Assembly: GCA_938084055.1 (NCBI GenBank)
Contig: CALKDK010000031.1
Location: 1 to 43,837 of the forward strand
DNA: 43,837 nt
Direction of reading: 5' to 3'
Source: an uncultured Luminiphilus sp.
Lineage (GTDB): Bacteria; Pseudomonadota; Gammaproteobacteria; Pseudomonadales; Halieaceae
The translations under genes and the position numbers were made by a program. The notes beneath the pieces are model-generated. The model made no database searches and was not told the origin of the DNA. It saw only the letters and a list, made by a program, of their open reading frames with translations. Below are positions 9,170-18,130 of this stretch, piece by piece. Within the stretch, counting starts at the first letter, position 1, and the number at the start of each line of letters is the position of its first letter.

Positions 9170-10510
9170 ACGCTTCCGGAAACCAGTTCACCCGCCCAAC
9201 TGATCGTTCATCCAGCGTGGATCCTACCTATTATCCCGCGGGGTGAGGTGCTTTCTGAGCACAGCCTGGTGGTCCGTGACGGCTGTATTTCTGCGCTGCT
9301 GCCCACCAAAGAAGCGCTGCAACTTGCCGCAGACCAACATGTTCACCTGCCATCCCAGGTTTTGATGCCGGGGTTGGTTAACGCTCATGGCCACAGTGCG
9401 ATGTCGCTACTACGCGGAGTGGCCGATGACGCCCCGCTCCTGAGCTGGCTGCGCGATCACATATGGCCACTGGAGGCTGAGTTTGTCTCGGAGCAGTTTG
9501 TGGCAGACGGCACCGAACTTGCCCTCGCCGAGCTGCTGCTGGGGGGGGCAACAACCCTGAGTGATATGTACTTTTACCCTGATGTGACTGCCCAGTGCGT
9601 CCAGGCAGCGGGTATGAGGGCACAGCTGGTATTCCCCATTATCGACGTCGCAACCGCCTGGGCGCGGGACAGCGACGGCTGTCTGGCAAAGGGTCTGGCC
9701 CTGCGTGATGACTATCGGGATCACGACCTGATCACTATCGGCTTTGGCATACACGCCACCTACAGTGTCAGTGAGCCAACCCTGCGAAAAATTGCGACGC
9801 TCACCAATGAGCTGGACGCACCCATGCAAATTCATCTGCACGAAACCCGGGGCGAAGTGCAATCGGCGCTGGAAGCCACTGGAGAGCGCCCACTGGAGCT
9901 GCTTGCCCGCCTGGGTTTACTCGGTCCAAGGAGCCAGTGCGTCCACATGACATCGCTGTCGAGGGAGGACATCCAACAGCTTGTCGACAGCAACAGCCAC
10001 GTGGTGCACTGCCCGCGCTCCAACATGAAGCTGGCTTCCGGTATTTGTCCGGTACACCGCCTGCATGAGGCCGGCGTCAATGTGGCGCTGGGTACCGATG
10101 GCGCTGCAAGCAACAACAGGCTGAACATGTTGGCAGAACTCCAGACTGCAGCACTTTTGGCTAAACTCGAGCGCCATGAGGCGACGGCTTTGCCGGCCGA
10201 ATCAGCGCTTGAGATGGCAACACTGGGTGGCGCGCGGGCGCTGGGGTTGGAGGACAAAACAGGCTCTTTGGAGGTGGGTAAGGCAGCGGATATGATTGCG
10301 CTGGATCTCGGCAGGCTGCAGACACAGCCCATCAACAACATCGTGTCCCAGATTGTGTACGCGACATCGGGGACGGAACTCACCCACAGTTGGGTGGCAG
10401 GACAATGCCTCGTCGCTGACGGTCACCCCGTTACCCTCAACCCCGCAGAGATCGCCGAGCGGGCAGCTGAATGGCCCGAGAAGTTCAGGGCCCATCAGGA
10501 ATACAACTAG
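9167..10510 (+). CDS. mtaD: 5-methylthioadenosine/S-adenosylhomocysteine deaminase (amidohydrolase)
   Basis: A 447-residue TRZ/ATZ-type metal-dependent hydrolase. NAHGHS (H74, H76), HLHETRGE, HCPRSNMKLASG and LGTDGAASNN supply the metal ligands and catalytic residues. The family deaminates adenine nucleoside thioethers; the Pseudomonas aeruginosa gene at this locus acts on methylthioadenosine. The open frame runs upstream to 9008, but that would overlap gyrA, and the ATG at 9167 gives the family N-terminus. It is followed by ubiG, mupP and yciK as in Pseudomonas. The mtnA gene that sits between gyrA and mtaD there is absent. A related deaminase specificity (for example guanine-type) cannot be excluded. 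Confidence 0.88.
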   Translation: MTLPETSSPAQLIVHPAWILPIIPRGEVLSEHSLVVRDGCISALLPTKEALQLAADQHVHLPSQVLMPGLVNAHGHSAMSLLRGVADDAPLLSWLRDHIWPLEAEFVSEQFVADGTELALAELLLGGATTLSDMYFYPDVTAQCVQAAGMRAQLVFPIIDVATAWARDSDGCLAKGLALRDDYRDHDLITIGFGIHATYSVSEPTLRKIATLTNELDAPMQIHLHETRGEVQSALEATGERPLELLARLGLLGPRSQCVHMTSLSREDIQQLVDSNSHVVHCPRSNMKLASGICPVHRLHEAGVNVALGTDGAASNNRLNMLAELQTAALLAKLERHEATALPAESALEMATLGGARALGLEDKTGSLEVGKAADMIALDLGRLQTQPINNIVSQIVYATSGTELTHSWVAGQCLVADGHPVTLNPAEIAERAAEWPEKFRAHQEYN

Positions 10511-10533
10511 TATCGATTCCGGACACCGATCAC

Positions 10534-11250
10534 ATGGCTACTACTGAAAATGTTGACCCTGCTGAAATTGCCAAATTTGAAGCGCTGGCAGCGCGCTGGT
10601 GGGATCCCAACAGTGAATTCAAACCGCTTCACGAAATAAACCCACTCCGCGCCAACTGGATAGATGGCCATACGGGCGTTTCTGGCAAAAAATTGCTGGA
10701 TGTCGGCTGCGGGGGTGGACTCCTGACCGAGGCTATGGCCTGGCGAGGTGCAGAGGTCATGGGCATCGACATGGGTGAAGCCCCATTGGGCGTGGCGCGG
10801 CTCCATCAGCTGGAGAGCGGGCTGGATATCGACTATCAAAAAATCACTGCTGAGCAGTTGGCGGTGGAAATGCCCGGTGAATTTGACGTCCTCACCTGCC
10901 TCGAAATGCTTGAACACGTCCCCGACCCCGGCGCAGTTATCTCGGCTTGTGCAACGCTGGCAAAGCCCGGGGCCGACCTGTATTTTTCGACGATCAACAG
11001 AAATCCAAAGGCCTTTGCCTTCGCGATTGTGGGTGCTGAATACGTCCTGAATTTGCTGCCCAGGGGAACCCACGAGTACAACAAATTCATCAAGCCATCA
11101 GAACTTGCGGGCTGGATCAGGGAAGCAGGCCTCGTCATGACGGATGTATCCGGACTCACTTACAACCCCATTACAAGGCACTATCGTCTGCACCCGAGGG
11201 ATTTGTCCGTCAACTACATGGTCCGTGCAGTCAAGCCAAAGACAGGCTGA
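10534..11250 (+). CDS. ubiG: Ubiquinone biosynthesis O-methyltransferase
   Basis: A 238-residue SAM-dependent methyltransferase performing both O-methylations of ubiquinone synthesis. It has the UbiG N-terminal signature AKFEALAARWWDP (13-25), motif I LLDVGCGGG (54-62) and LEMLEHVPDPG near 125. The HEYNKFIKPSELAGWIREAG segment near the C-terminus is diagnostic. The open frame extends back to 10471, but the ATG at 10534 matches the family start and clears mtaD by 23 bp. It is the second gene of the mtaD-ubiG-mupP-yciK cluster. Confidence 0.96.
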   Translation: MATTENVDPAEIAKFEALAARWWDPNSEFKPLHEINPLRANWIDGHTGVSGKKLLDVGCGGGLLTEAMAWRGAEVMGIDMGEAPLGVARLHQLESGLDIDYQKITAEQLAVEMPGEFDVLTCLEMLEHVPDPGAVISACATLAKPGADLYFSTINRNPKAFAFAIVGAEYVLNLLPRGTHEYNKFIKPSELAGWIREAGLVMTDVSGLTYNPITRHYRLHPRDLSVNYMVRAVKPKTG

Positions 11251-11254
11251 CAAC

Positions 11255-11935
11255 ATGACCGCGCTACCCACCAACCCCGATGCCGTGCTGTTTGACCTTG
11301 ACGGAACGCTGGTCGATACCGCGGACGAGTTCGCCGCAATCGTACAGGCCATGCGTGTCGATCGGGGTCTTGCCCACCTCGACAGGACACTGATTCGGGG
11401 CGTGGTCAGCAATGGCGCGGGTGCACTGGTCACGCTGGCCTTGGGGTGCGAGGTTGATGACCCGGCCCATGAGGCGCTGCGCCAGGAATTTCTGGACCGT
11501 TATGAGACGCAACTCGGGCAGGTAGCACAGCCCTTTCCCGAACTGAGGGAATTGATTGCTGCCCTTGGGGAGGCAAAGATACCTTGGGGCGTTGTAACCA
11601 ATAAGTTTCGGCGGTTCGCTGAACCGCTCATGGCGGCGCTTGAATTCAACCCTGCAGCCAGCGTTCTGATAACACCCTGCGATGTTACGACCCCCAAACC
11701 TGACCCAGAGGCGATTCTGCTGGGGTGTAGGCAGGTGGCGGCCCGTCCAGAAAAAAGTGTTTATATTGGCGACCACCAGCGTGACATTGAAGCGGGTAAT
11801 CGGGCTGGCTGCGTAACAATTGCGGCGGCATACGGCTATCTGCAAGACAACGACGACTCGGACACCTGGGGCGCAGACCTGATCGTACATTCGAGCCAGG
11901 AACTCGCTGCAAAGCTCAGACAGGTATTGGCATGA
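11255..11935 (+). CDS. mupP: HAD phosphatase, MupP / phosphoglycolate phosphatase type
   Basis: A 226-residue HAD-superfamily hydrolase. DLDGTLVDT gives the nucleophile D14 and acid/base D16, VVTNK near 110 is motif II, and YIGDHQRDIEAGNRAG supplies motif IV. By sequence it could be called Gph. Its place between ubiG and yciK is that of Pseudomonas MupP, the N-acetylmuramic acid 6-phosphate phosphatase of cell-wall recycling, so that function is favoured by context. The ATG lies 4 nt after ubiG's stop. Its last 4 bases overlap the yciK start (ATGA). Confidence 0.8.
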   Translation: MTALPTNPDAVLFDLDGTLVDTADEFAAIVQAMRVDRGLAHLDRTLIRGVVSNGAGALVTLALGCEVDDPAHEALRQEFLDRYETQLGQVAQPFPELRELIAALGEAKIPWGVVTNKFRRFAEPLMAALEFNPAASVLITPCDVTTPKPDPEAILLGCRQVAARPEKSVYIGDHQRDIEAGNRAGCVTIAAAYGYLQDNDDSDTWGADLIVHSSQELAAKLRQVLA

Positions 11936-12687
11936 CATTTATTCCCAAGGATTGGCGTCCTCGCGATGGTGAGCTTGGTGACAAATGCATACTGGTCACC
12001 GGGGCAGGTGACGGGATCGGGCGGGCCGCCGCCCTGGCCTTTGCCAAATACGGGGCCGAAGTACTGCTCTTGGGGCGCACCGAGGCCAAGCTGGAAGCTG
12101 TGTACGATGAGATACTGGCCCAGGGGGGGACTCGCCCCGCAATCGTACCCGCAGACTTGGCTAAAACCGGCCATGACGAGCTGCAGGCGCTTGCGGGGGA
12201 ACTGTCCCACTCGCTACCCAAGCTGGATGGCCTCCTCCACAATGCCAGCATACTCGGCGACCGCAAACCGCTTGCACAAACCAGTGCTGCAAAGTGGCAT
12301 GAGACTATGCAGGTGAACGTCAATGCAGCCTTCATGCTGACCCAGGCAATGCTCCCCCTGCTGGAGCAAGCACCCAGTGCATCCATAGTTTTTACCAGCT
12401 CCGGTGTGGGACGGCGCGGCCGTGCTTACTGGGGCGGCTACGCGGTTTCAAAATTCGCGACTGAAGGTTTGATGCAGGTGCTGGCTGACGAATTGGGCGG
12501 CATCAGTGCTATTCGGGTCAACAGTCTCAATCCGGGTGCCGTAAACACGGCCATGCGCCGCACGGCCTATCCAGCCGAGCCACCCCACACCAACCCGGAT
12601 CCCAGTGAACTGATGGCGTCCTGGGTTTTCCTGATGAGCGATTCCAGTAGCCAGGTGCACGGGCAGGCGCTGAACGCCCAGGACTGA
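11932..12687 (+). CDS. yciK: YciK-type short-chain dehydrogenase/reductase
   Basis: A 251-residue classical SDR. The cofactor motif TGAGDGIG is at residues 23-30, HNAS at 103-106, the catalytic Ser at about 157 in FTSSGVG, and YAVSK with Y170 and K174. The physiological substrate of YciK is not established. The gene overlaps mupP by 4 bp and closes the cluster. Its stop lies only 4 bp from the convergent rluB stop. Confidence 0.92.
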   Translation: MTFIPKDWRPRDGELGDKCILVTGAGDGIGRAAALAFAKYGAEVLLLGRTEAKLEAVYDEILAQGGTRPAIVPADLAKTGHDELQALAGELSHSLPKLDGLLHNASILGDRKPLAQTSAAKWHETMQVNVNAAFMLTQAMLPLLEQAPSASIVFTSSGVGRRGRAYWGGYAVSKFATEGLMQVLADELGGISAIRVNSLNPGAVNTAMRRTAYPAEPPHTNPDPSELMASWVFLMSDSSSQVHGQALNAQD

Positions 12688-12700
12688 GTCCCTATTTTTT
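12681..12700 (+). terminator. Possible short intrinsic terminator at the yciK/rluB junction
   Basis: GGAC-TGA-GTCC forms a 4-bp stem whose loop is the yciK stop codon, followed after CTA by six T residues (12695-12700). The same T run encodes the C-terminal KK of RluB on the other strand. The stem is short, so function is uncertain. Confidence 0.35.
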
Positions 12701-13624
12701 ACGTCCCTGGAACTTGGACTTGCCACTGGCGAGACGTCGGTTTGTCTCTTTGCCCGATTTCTTGGCCAGGCGCTCAAGTTTGTTCCGGGCCTTGTCGCCC
12801 AGAGGTTTGATGGGCTTCGGATCAAGCCCCGCCATGCCGTAGAGAACCCGTACATCTTTCCCGGGCAATTCCATCCACTCGCCCTGCTTCAGCTTGGAAG
12901 GCATGAAAACCTCACCATAGCGAACCCGCTTCAAGCGCGAAACAGTCAGTCCCTGGGATTCCCACAGCCGCCGTACCTCTCGGTTACGCCCCTCCATGAG
13001 TACCACATAAAACCAGCGATTGATGCCCTCTCCACCCCCATCCACAATATCAGTGAACCGCGCCGGACCATCGTCGAGAATGACACCCTCGCGCAGGGTG
13101 GCAAGCGTATCGTCACCGACGTGCCCCATCACGCGAACGAGGTATTCACGCTCCACCGCACTGCTGGGGTGCATCAGGCTGTGCGCCAACTCCCCATCGG
13201 TCGTAAACAGCAGCAGCCCTGAGGTGGTAAAATCAAGGCGCCCGACCGCAATCCACCGCCCCCCCACCACGTCGGGTAGTGAATCAAAAACCGTTCTTCT
13301 ACCCTCTGGGTCTTTTCGGGAGCACACTTCACCGACTGGCTTGTGATACAGCAGGCATCTGACCTGCTCCACAGCGTCAAGTTCAAGTGGCTTGCCGTCG
13401 AGGGTGACACGCTCGCCAGGTAATAATCGGTCACCCAACTGGGCCTTTCGGCCGCCAATGGTGAAGCGGCCCTGCTCAATCCAGCGCTCCATTTCCCGGC
13501 GCGAGCCCAATCCTGCTCTGGCCAGGGATTTTTGCAGCTTTTCGCCGTTGTCAGGCCCGCTGGAAGAACGGTTCCGGGGCTCAGTCTGCGGAGACGGAAT
13601 CTTGCGCAAAACGCGGCTCCTCAT
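12692..13624 (-). CDS. rluB: 23S rRNA pseudouridine synthase B
   Basis: Predicted 310 residues from the ATG at 13624. An S4 RNA-binding domain ([22 protein letters not shown]) is followed by the RsuA/RluB/RluE/RluF catalytic segment [17 protein letters not shown] with catalytic Asp about 131. [27 protein letters not shown] is another family signature. The C-terminus is lysine/arginine-rich, as in RluB, which modifies U2605 of 23S rRNA. The start lies inside scpB (overlap 44 bp). The frame is open further upstream to 13702, but that N-terminus is arginine/proline-rich and unlike the family. Confidence 0.92.
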   Translation of the reverse strand: MRSRVLRKIPSPQTEPRNRSSSGPDNGEKLQKSLARAGLGSRREMERWIEQGRFTIGGRKAQLGDRLLPGERVTLDGKPLELDAVEQVRCLLYHKPVGEVCSRKDPEGRRTVFDSLPDVVGGRWIAVGRLDFTTSGLLLFTTDGELAHSLMHPSSAVEREYLVRVMGHVGDDTLATLREGVILDDGPARFTDIVDGGGEGINRWFYVVLMEGRNREVRRLWESQGLTVSRLKRVRYGEVFMPSKLKQGEWMELPGKDVRVLYGMAGLDPKPIKPLGDKARNKLERLAKKSGKETNRRLASGKSKFQGRKK

Positions 13625-14273
13625 CAGCGGTTCCGGTAGCAGGTTGCGCATGGACGGAAAGCTCCGAGGGGACTCCCGGGGCCTCTGGCACCGCTGGCTC
13701 ATCGGCCTCGCCCGGCAACTCCAGTGGCAAATCGCCGGAGAGGTTGTCGAGATCCTTAATCTCGGCTAGCGGGGGCAGGTCTTCGAGGGACTTGAGGTTG
13801 AAGTAGTCCAGAAACTGGCGCGTCGTCGCATACATTGCGGGCCGTCCCGGCACGTCGCGATGCCCCACAATCCTCACCCAGTCCCGCTCCTGAAGCGTCT
13901 TGATAATGTTTGTGCTTACTGCAACGCCACGAATTTCCTCAATGTCACCACGGGTAATCGGTTGGCGATAGGCTATCAGGGAAAGGGTCTCCAGAAGCGC
14001 TCTGGAATAACGGGGCGGACGCTCCTGCCATAATCTGCCCACCCAGGTCGAGAGGCTCTGCCGAACCTGAAAGCGGTAGCCACCGGCCACATGGACCAAT
14101 TCATACCCCCGGCCTTCACACCGCCGCCCTACTTCCTCAAGTGCCTCACGCAGATCTGCGTTGTCGGGACGGTCAAACTCGTCAAACAACTGACTCAGGC
14201 GCTGCAGAGAGAGTGCCTCCCCCGCCGCCATAAGCGCACCTTCAAGGATCTGGACCAACCCTGTTTCGCCCAT
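13581..14273 (-). CDS. scpB: Segregation and condensation protein B
   Basis: A 230-residue ScpB with two winged-helix domains. Diagnostic segments are [29 protein letters not shown] and the following [15 protein letters not shown] and [27 protein letters not shown]. ScpB binds ScpA and the SMC ATPase to form a bacterial condensin. The ATG at 14273 overlaps the scpA stop as TGATG, with GAGGG 9 nt upstream. A TTG one codon earlier is less likely. The acidic, proline-rich tail overlaps the rluB start. Confidence 0.95.
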   Translation of the reverse strand: MGETGLVQILEGALMAAGEALSLQRLSQLFDEFDRPDNADLREALEEVGRRCEGRGYELVHVAGGYRFQVRQSLSTWVGRLWQERPPRYSRALLETLSLIAYRQPITRGDIEEIRGVAVSTNIIKTLQERDWVRIVGHRDVPGRPAMYATTRQFLDYFNLKSLEDLPPLAEIKDLDNLSGDLPLELPGEADEPAVPEAPGVPSELSVHAQPATGTADEEPRFAQDSVSAD

Positions 14274-15133
14274 CAATCAACCCTCGCTTTTACATGGATT
14301 GGGCCAAAACCCTCGGTCTGAACAACTTCCACCAGGGATTCCTTTATTAATTCCATAATGGCCAGAAAGGTGACTACTACACCAAGGCGACCTTCCTCTG
14401 CTTTGAACAGGGACACGAAAGGCACGAACTTACTGGACCGCAGCACCTCCAGCACGTCAGACATCCGCTCCCGGGTAGACAGGGACTCGCGTTGTATTTG
14501 ATGACTCTCGTACATATCGGCACGCCTTAACACTTCTCCCAGCGCAACCAGGAGCTCTCGCATATCGAGGTCGGGCAGCGGCCGATCGCGCTTCAGGTCG
14601 GGTGGCTCGACCTTCGCCACCCAGGTGTCCCTCTCGACACGAGGCAGGGCGTCAATCTCTTCGGCAGCCTGTTTAAAGCGCTCGTATTCCTGCAGCCGGC
14701 GTATCAGGTTAGCCCGGGGATCCTCTTCATCCTCCTCGATCTCTGATGACCTTGGCAGCAGCATGCGTGACTTGATCTCCGCCAGCATCGCCGCCATCAG
14801 CAGATACTCGGCCGCCAATTCAAACTGCATGGCATCCATGAGTTCGACGTACTGCATGTACTGGCTGGTGATTTCTGCAACACCGATATCCAGGATATCG
14901 AGATTTTGGCGTCGAATGAGATACAGCAATAAGTCCAGAGGGCCCTCGAAGGCCTCGAGAATGACCTCCAGAGCCTGTGGCGGAATGTAGAGGTCTTTGG
15001 GCAGTTCGGTCATCTCCTGCCCCATGACAATGGCAAAGGGCATCTCACCCTGCTGGGGACTGCCGAGAAGTCGCTCTACACGCTCTGCTGGGCGGAGTGC
15101 GGGGGGTTCTGGGGATTCGGGGGGCGAGGTCAT
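14273..15133 (-). CDS. scpA: Segregation and condensation protein A (kleisin)
   Basis: A 286-residue kleisin subunit of SMC-ScpAB. It has the signature FEGPLDLLLYLIRRQNLDILDIGVAEITSQY, then EYLLMAAMLAEIKSRMLLPR. A C-terminal winged helix (VVVTFLAIMELIKESLVEVVQ) follows. The ATG at 15133 has GGGGTG 4 nt upstream and is preferred to the ATG at 15157. The N-terminal 45 residues are proline-rich and variable. Cotranscribed with scpB and rluB, the usual gammaproteobacterial order. Confidence 0.95.
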   Translation of the reverse strand: MTSPPESPEPPALRPAERVERLLGSPQQGEMPFAIVMGQEMTELPKDLYIPPQALEVILEAFEGPLDLLLYLIRRQNLDILDIGVAEITSQYMQYVELMDAMQFELAAEYLLMAAMLAEIKSRMLLPRSSEIEEDEEDPRANLIRRLQEYERFKQAAEEIDALPRVERDTWVAKVEPPDLKRDRPLPDLDMRELLVALGEVLRRADMYESHQIQRESLSTRERMSDVLEVLRSSKFVPFVSLFKAEEGRLGVVVTFLAIMELIKESLVEVVQTEGFGPIHVKARVD

Positions 15134-15193
15134 TTTCACCCCATCAGTATAGCGCATGAACCCAGAGCTCGTCTGCCATAACCGGCCTGTCAG

Positions 15194-15817
15194 TCAGCCG
15201 GAAAATCGTGTGAGGTCACCCAGACCCTCGCGCAGCACCCTCGGTTCATCGGCCGATAAATCGACTACGCTGGTCGGCTCTAAACCACAAAATCCACCGT
15301 CAATAACCAGGTCCACCTCGTGCTCAAGGGTATCCCGTATGTCGTAGGGATCGGTCAGGGGGTACTCTTCCCCGGGCAGGATCAAGGTAACGCTCATAAT
15401 GGGCTCGGAGAGTTCCGCAAGCAAAGACTGGGCTATCCGGTTATCGGGGACGCGAACTCCCACGGTTTTCCTGCGGGGGTGTAGCAGTCGCCGTGGGACC
15501 TCCCCCGTGGCTTCAAGAATGAAGGTATAGGGGCCCGGCGTCGTATTGCGTATCAGTCGGTAAGCCGCATTGCTGACACGGGCATAGGTTCCCAAAACCG
15601 AAAGATCCGGGCAGACCAGCGTAAAATTATGCCCGTCGTCCAGTTTCCGGATACGTCGAATACCTTCCAGGGAGTGCTTGTCACCGAGACGACAGCCCAG
15701 CGCATAGGCGGAGTCCGTCGGGTAAGCGATGATCCCCCCGTTCTGGAGGATCTCCACCGCCTGTCTTACCAGCCGCGGCTGGGGATTGTCCGGGTGAATT
15801 GCAAAAAACTGGCTCAA
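15194..15817 (-). CDS. yciO: YciO-type Sua5/YrdC family protein
   Basis: A 207-residue Sua5/YciO/YrdC-fold protein. The start SQFFAIHPDNPQPRL and GGIIAYPTDSAYALGC match E. coli YciO closely, and GPYTFILEAT and KTVGVRVPDN are further family segments. YrdC relatives make threonylcarbamoyl-AMP for tRNA t6A; YciO is a paralogue whose own role is less settled. The predicted start is a TTG at 15817 that overlaps the rnm stop (TTGA), implying coupled translation. The ORF upstream of that TTG lies within rnm. Confidence 0.92.
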   Translation of the reverse strand: MSQFFAIHPDNPQPRLVRQAVEILQNGGIIAYPTDSAYALGCRLGDKHSLEGIRRIRKLDDGHNFTLVCPDLSVLGTYARVSNAAYRLIRNTTPGPYTFILEATGEVPRRLLHPRRKTVGVRVPDNRIAQSLLAELSEPIMSVTLILPGEEYPLTDPYDIRDTLEHEVDLVIDGGFCGLEPTSVVDLSADEPRVLREGLGDLTRFSG

Positions 15818-16653
15818 AACAGTAGCTCCCAAACCGTTGGCAGATCCCCAGCGACGGCGGTATCGACACCCAGATCGGCGCCATGGGCCCATTCGCGATG
15901 AAAATCACTGCCAATCGATACGGCCAGGCCCATATCCTCCGCCAATCGCTTTAGGAGCGCGATATCACTGCCGGCCTGTCGACCATTAACAATTTCAATG
16001 GCGGCTCCACCAACGAGCGCAAACTCACTGCAGAGGGCCCGCAACTTGGTGCGAGTGAAGCGATAATTGAGGGGATGTGCCAGCACCGCGACGCCCTTCG
16101 CGTCGGTGATGGCGGCAACAGCAACCTGCAGTGCAGGCCATTGCGTCTTAACGTCTGCGGACTTACCGTTGCCCAGCCATTTATCAAAAGCCTTGGCCAC
16201 CCTGTCTACATGTCCCTCGGCCACCAGCCAGTTGGCAAAATGGGGCCTGCAGATCGGTCCCGCACCGGCAAGCCTCTGCGCCCCCTCAAGTGCTCCCGGC
16301 ATCCCCAAACGCGCCAGCTTCAGGGCAATTCTTTCAGCACGTTCCCGACGCAGCCGGTCCAGGCTCACCAGCAGGTGCTGAAGGGCAACGTCATCAATTT
16401 TCATCCCCAAGCCAACAATGTGTATAGTCGCCCCTCCCCAGTGGCAGGATAATTCAACTCCCGGCACCAGGGTCAGGCCGGCGATGGGGTGCTCCAGGGC
16501 TTCCCTGCAACCGGCTACCGTATCGTGGTCAGTGAGCGCCAGCGCCTCCACCCCCCTGCGCTGCGCCCGTGCCAACAGCTCTGCCGGGGGTAGTAAGCCA
16601 TCGGAGGCGGTACTGTGCGTGTGGAAGTCGATCAACAAGGTCTCTACACTCAA
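15814..16653 (-). CDS. rnm: RNase AM, PHP-domain 5'-3' exoribonuclease (YciV family)
   Basis: A 279-residue PHP-domain phosphoesterase. DFHTHSTASDG (H11, H13) and LTDHDT (D42, H43) supply metal ligands, as do PGVELSC, VLAHPLNYR and the C-terminal GSDFHREW. E. coli YciV (RNase AM) matures 5' ends of rRNAs and removes short RNA and 3',5'-pAp-type substrates. The start appears to be TTG at 16653, as no ATG precedes the conserved N-terminus. It is the first gene of the rnm-yciO-scpA-scpB-rluB block and is divergent from yciB. Confidence 0.9.
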   Translation of the reverse strand: MSVETLLIDFHTHSTASDGLLPPAELLARAQRRGVEALALTDHDTVAGCREALEHPIAGLTLVPGVELSCHWGGATIHIVGLGMKIDDVALQHLLVSLDRLRRERAERIALKLARLGMPGALEGAQRLAGAGPICRPHFANWLVAEGHVDRVAKAFDKWLGNGKSADVKTQWPALQVAVAAITDAKGVAVLAHPLNYRFTRTKLRALCSEFALVGGAAIEIVNGRQAGSDIALLKRLAEDMGLAVSIGSDFHREWAHGADLGVDTAVAGDLPTVWELLF

Positions 16654-16663
16654 AAACTCAGTG

Positions 16664-16687
16664 CGCAGAGATTAACAGAGATCTGCG
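16664..16687. promoter_or_regulatory. Inverted repeat between divergent rnm and yciB
   Basis: In the 80-bp divergent gap, CGCAGA (16664-16669) and TCTGCG (16682-16687) form an inverted repeat with a 12-bp centre. The heptamer CAGAGAT also occurs twice in direct orientation, 10 bp apart, on one helix face. It could be an operator, or chance. Confidence 0.25.
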
Positions 16688-16733
16688 GTGGGCAAGTCCC
16701 GCCGCGTACCGATCCCGGGTAAAAGAGTCGTCC

Positions 16734-17333
16734 ATGAAGCAACTAATAGAATTTCTTCCCATCATTGTGTTTTTCGGGATCTATCAAATGGATGGCTCAA
16801 CGCTTGACTTTGCGGGATGGTCCCACACGGTCAACGGCATCTATAGCGCCACGCAGGCATTGATGCTGGCAACCCTCCTCATGCTGCCGGTGCTCTGGTT
16901 ACTGACCGGCGAGTTGGAAAAGCGACTGCTCTGGACCAGCGCCGCGGTATTTATCTTCGGTGGTGCGACCCTGTTTTTCAAAAATCAGCTTTTCATCCAG
17001 TGGAAACCGACGGTCTTCAACTGGGGGATGGCTGCGGCCTTTGCAGTCTCTCAATTCTGGGGGTCGCGAAACCTCCTGGAACGCTTAATGGGCGCCCAGC
17101 TACCGATACCGCGCCCCGCGTGGCGTAAAATATGCTGGGTGTGGGTGGCATACTTCTCATTGGTGGGCGTGCTGAATCTTGTTGTGGCCTACCAATTCTC
17201 GGAGGCCACCTGGGTCGCCTACAAACTCTGGTCTGGAATTGGCTTCACAATTGTCATCATGGTAATCACCGCCATCCTGATGAGCCCCTGGCTCAAGGCT
17301 GATACCACAACGAGTGGGGAGGGCTCCCCATGA
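16734..17333 (+). CDS. yciB: Inner-membrane protein YciB (septation protein A family)
   Basis: A 199-residue, five-segment membrane protein starting MKQLIEFLPIIVFFGIYQM. The family signatures are IYSATQALMLATL, FGGATLFFKNQLFIQWKPTVFNW and the C-terminal WVAYFSLVGVLNLVVAYQFS. YciB proteins affect envelope integrity and septation, by a mechanism not fully defined. The frame is open back to 16569, but the ATG at 16734 gives the standard N-terminus. In Pseudomonas yciI follows; here only 66 bp separate yciB from the SH3 gene. Confidence 0.95.
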   Translation: MKQLIEFLPIIVFFGIYQMDGSTLDFAGWSHTVNGIYSATQALMLATLLMLPVLWLLTGELEKRLLWTSAAVFIFGGATLFFKNQLFIQWKPTVFNWGMAAAFAVSQFWGSRNLLERLMGAQLPIPRPAWRKICWVWVAYFSLVGVLNLVVAYQFSEATWVAYKLWSGIGFTIVIMVITAILMSPWLKADTTTSGEGSP

Positions 17334-17399
17334 AAATTCCCGGCACGGCACTGTCGGCTAACTGTGCTTCGTAGCGAAATCCTGGAGGACGAAAAAAAA

Positions 17400-18098
17400 A
17401 TGACAAAACACACCTGGCGCGGGACTGCCTGTCAATCGCTTCTGCTAGTGCTTGTGAGTTTGCTGGCACTGCCCGCTGGAGCACAGGAGCGCCGCTACAT
17501 TACCGACAAAATTCTAGTGCCGGTCCGCAGCGGAGCGGGTGGCGAGTATCGAATTGTCAACAAGGGCTTATCATCAGGAACCCCCATCACCCAATACAGC
17601 CTGTCGGAGGACGGTATTTGGGCAGAGGTAGAAACCCGCGGCGGCACACGCGGATGGCTGCGGGCCCAATATATCCAAACTGAGGTTCCCACCAAAGTGT
17701 TGTTGGAAGAAGCTGGGGTACGCTATCGGGAATTGGAAGCTGATCGCGATAAATTGCTGTCCATGCTCGATGATACGCAGTCCGATGCCTATGCCGCAGA
17801 TGGTGAGTTGGAGGAACTGCGCAAGACGCTGGCGGCAACCGATGCCGAGCTACTGGAGATAAAACGCGTCTCAGGCGCCGCCATCGAACTCGATTCCAGG
17901 AACCAGAGCCTGGCAAGGGAACTTGAGGGCAAGCGCTCTGAAGCAGAACTTCTCAAGCTAGAAAACGTGCGCCTGCAGGAAAGAATCGACAATAATCTGA
18001 TCATCGATGGCGCCCTCGCCGTCCTACTGGGCGTCATCATTGCAGCGCTGGCCCCCCGACTGATGCCAAAAAAACGGCGCAACGACGGCTGGTCCTGA
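17400..18098 (+). CDS. SH3-domain coiled-coil membrane protein (YgiM/TIGR04211 type)
   Basis: A 232-residue exported protein. A signal peptide (residues 1-29, ending PAGAQ) is followed by a bacterial SH3 domain (about 30-95; KILVPVRSGAGGEYRIV, GTPI, WAEVETRGGTRGWLRAQYI). A long charged coiled coil follows (95-205), then a single C-terminal transmembrane helix (NLIIDGALAVLLGVIIAALAP) and a basic tail. The architecture matches the TIGR04211/YgiM family, whose role is unproven; bacterial SH3 domains often bind peptidoglycan. GGAGG is 11 nt upstream of the ATG, with a run of A between. It lies 32 bp before the cyclophilin gene. Confidence 0.85.
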   Translation: MTKHTWRGTACQSLLLVLVSLLALPAGAQERRYITDKILVPVRSGAGGEYRIVNKGLSSGTPITQYSLSEDGIWAEVETRGGTRGWLRAQYIQTEVPTKVLLEEAGVRYRELEADRDKLLSMLDDTQSDAYAADGELEELRKTLAATDAELLEIKRVSGAAIELDSRNQSLARELEGKRSEAELLKLENVRLQERIDNNLIIDGALAVLLGVIIAALAPRLMPKKRRNDGWS

Positions 18099-18130
18099 CA
18101 TCCATAGTGTTCTAAACGGAGCCCAACAGT

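Noticed and set aside
17330..17374. 14-codon frame overlapping the yciB stop as ATGA
   Set aside because: Too short and without resemblance to the yciI gene expected here; likely chance.
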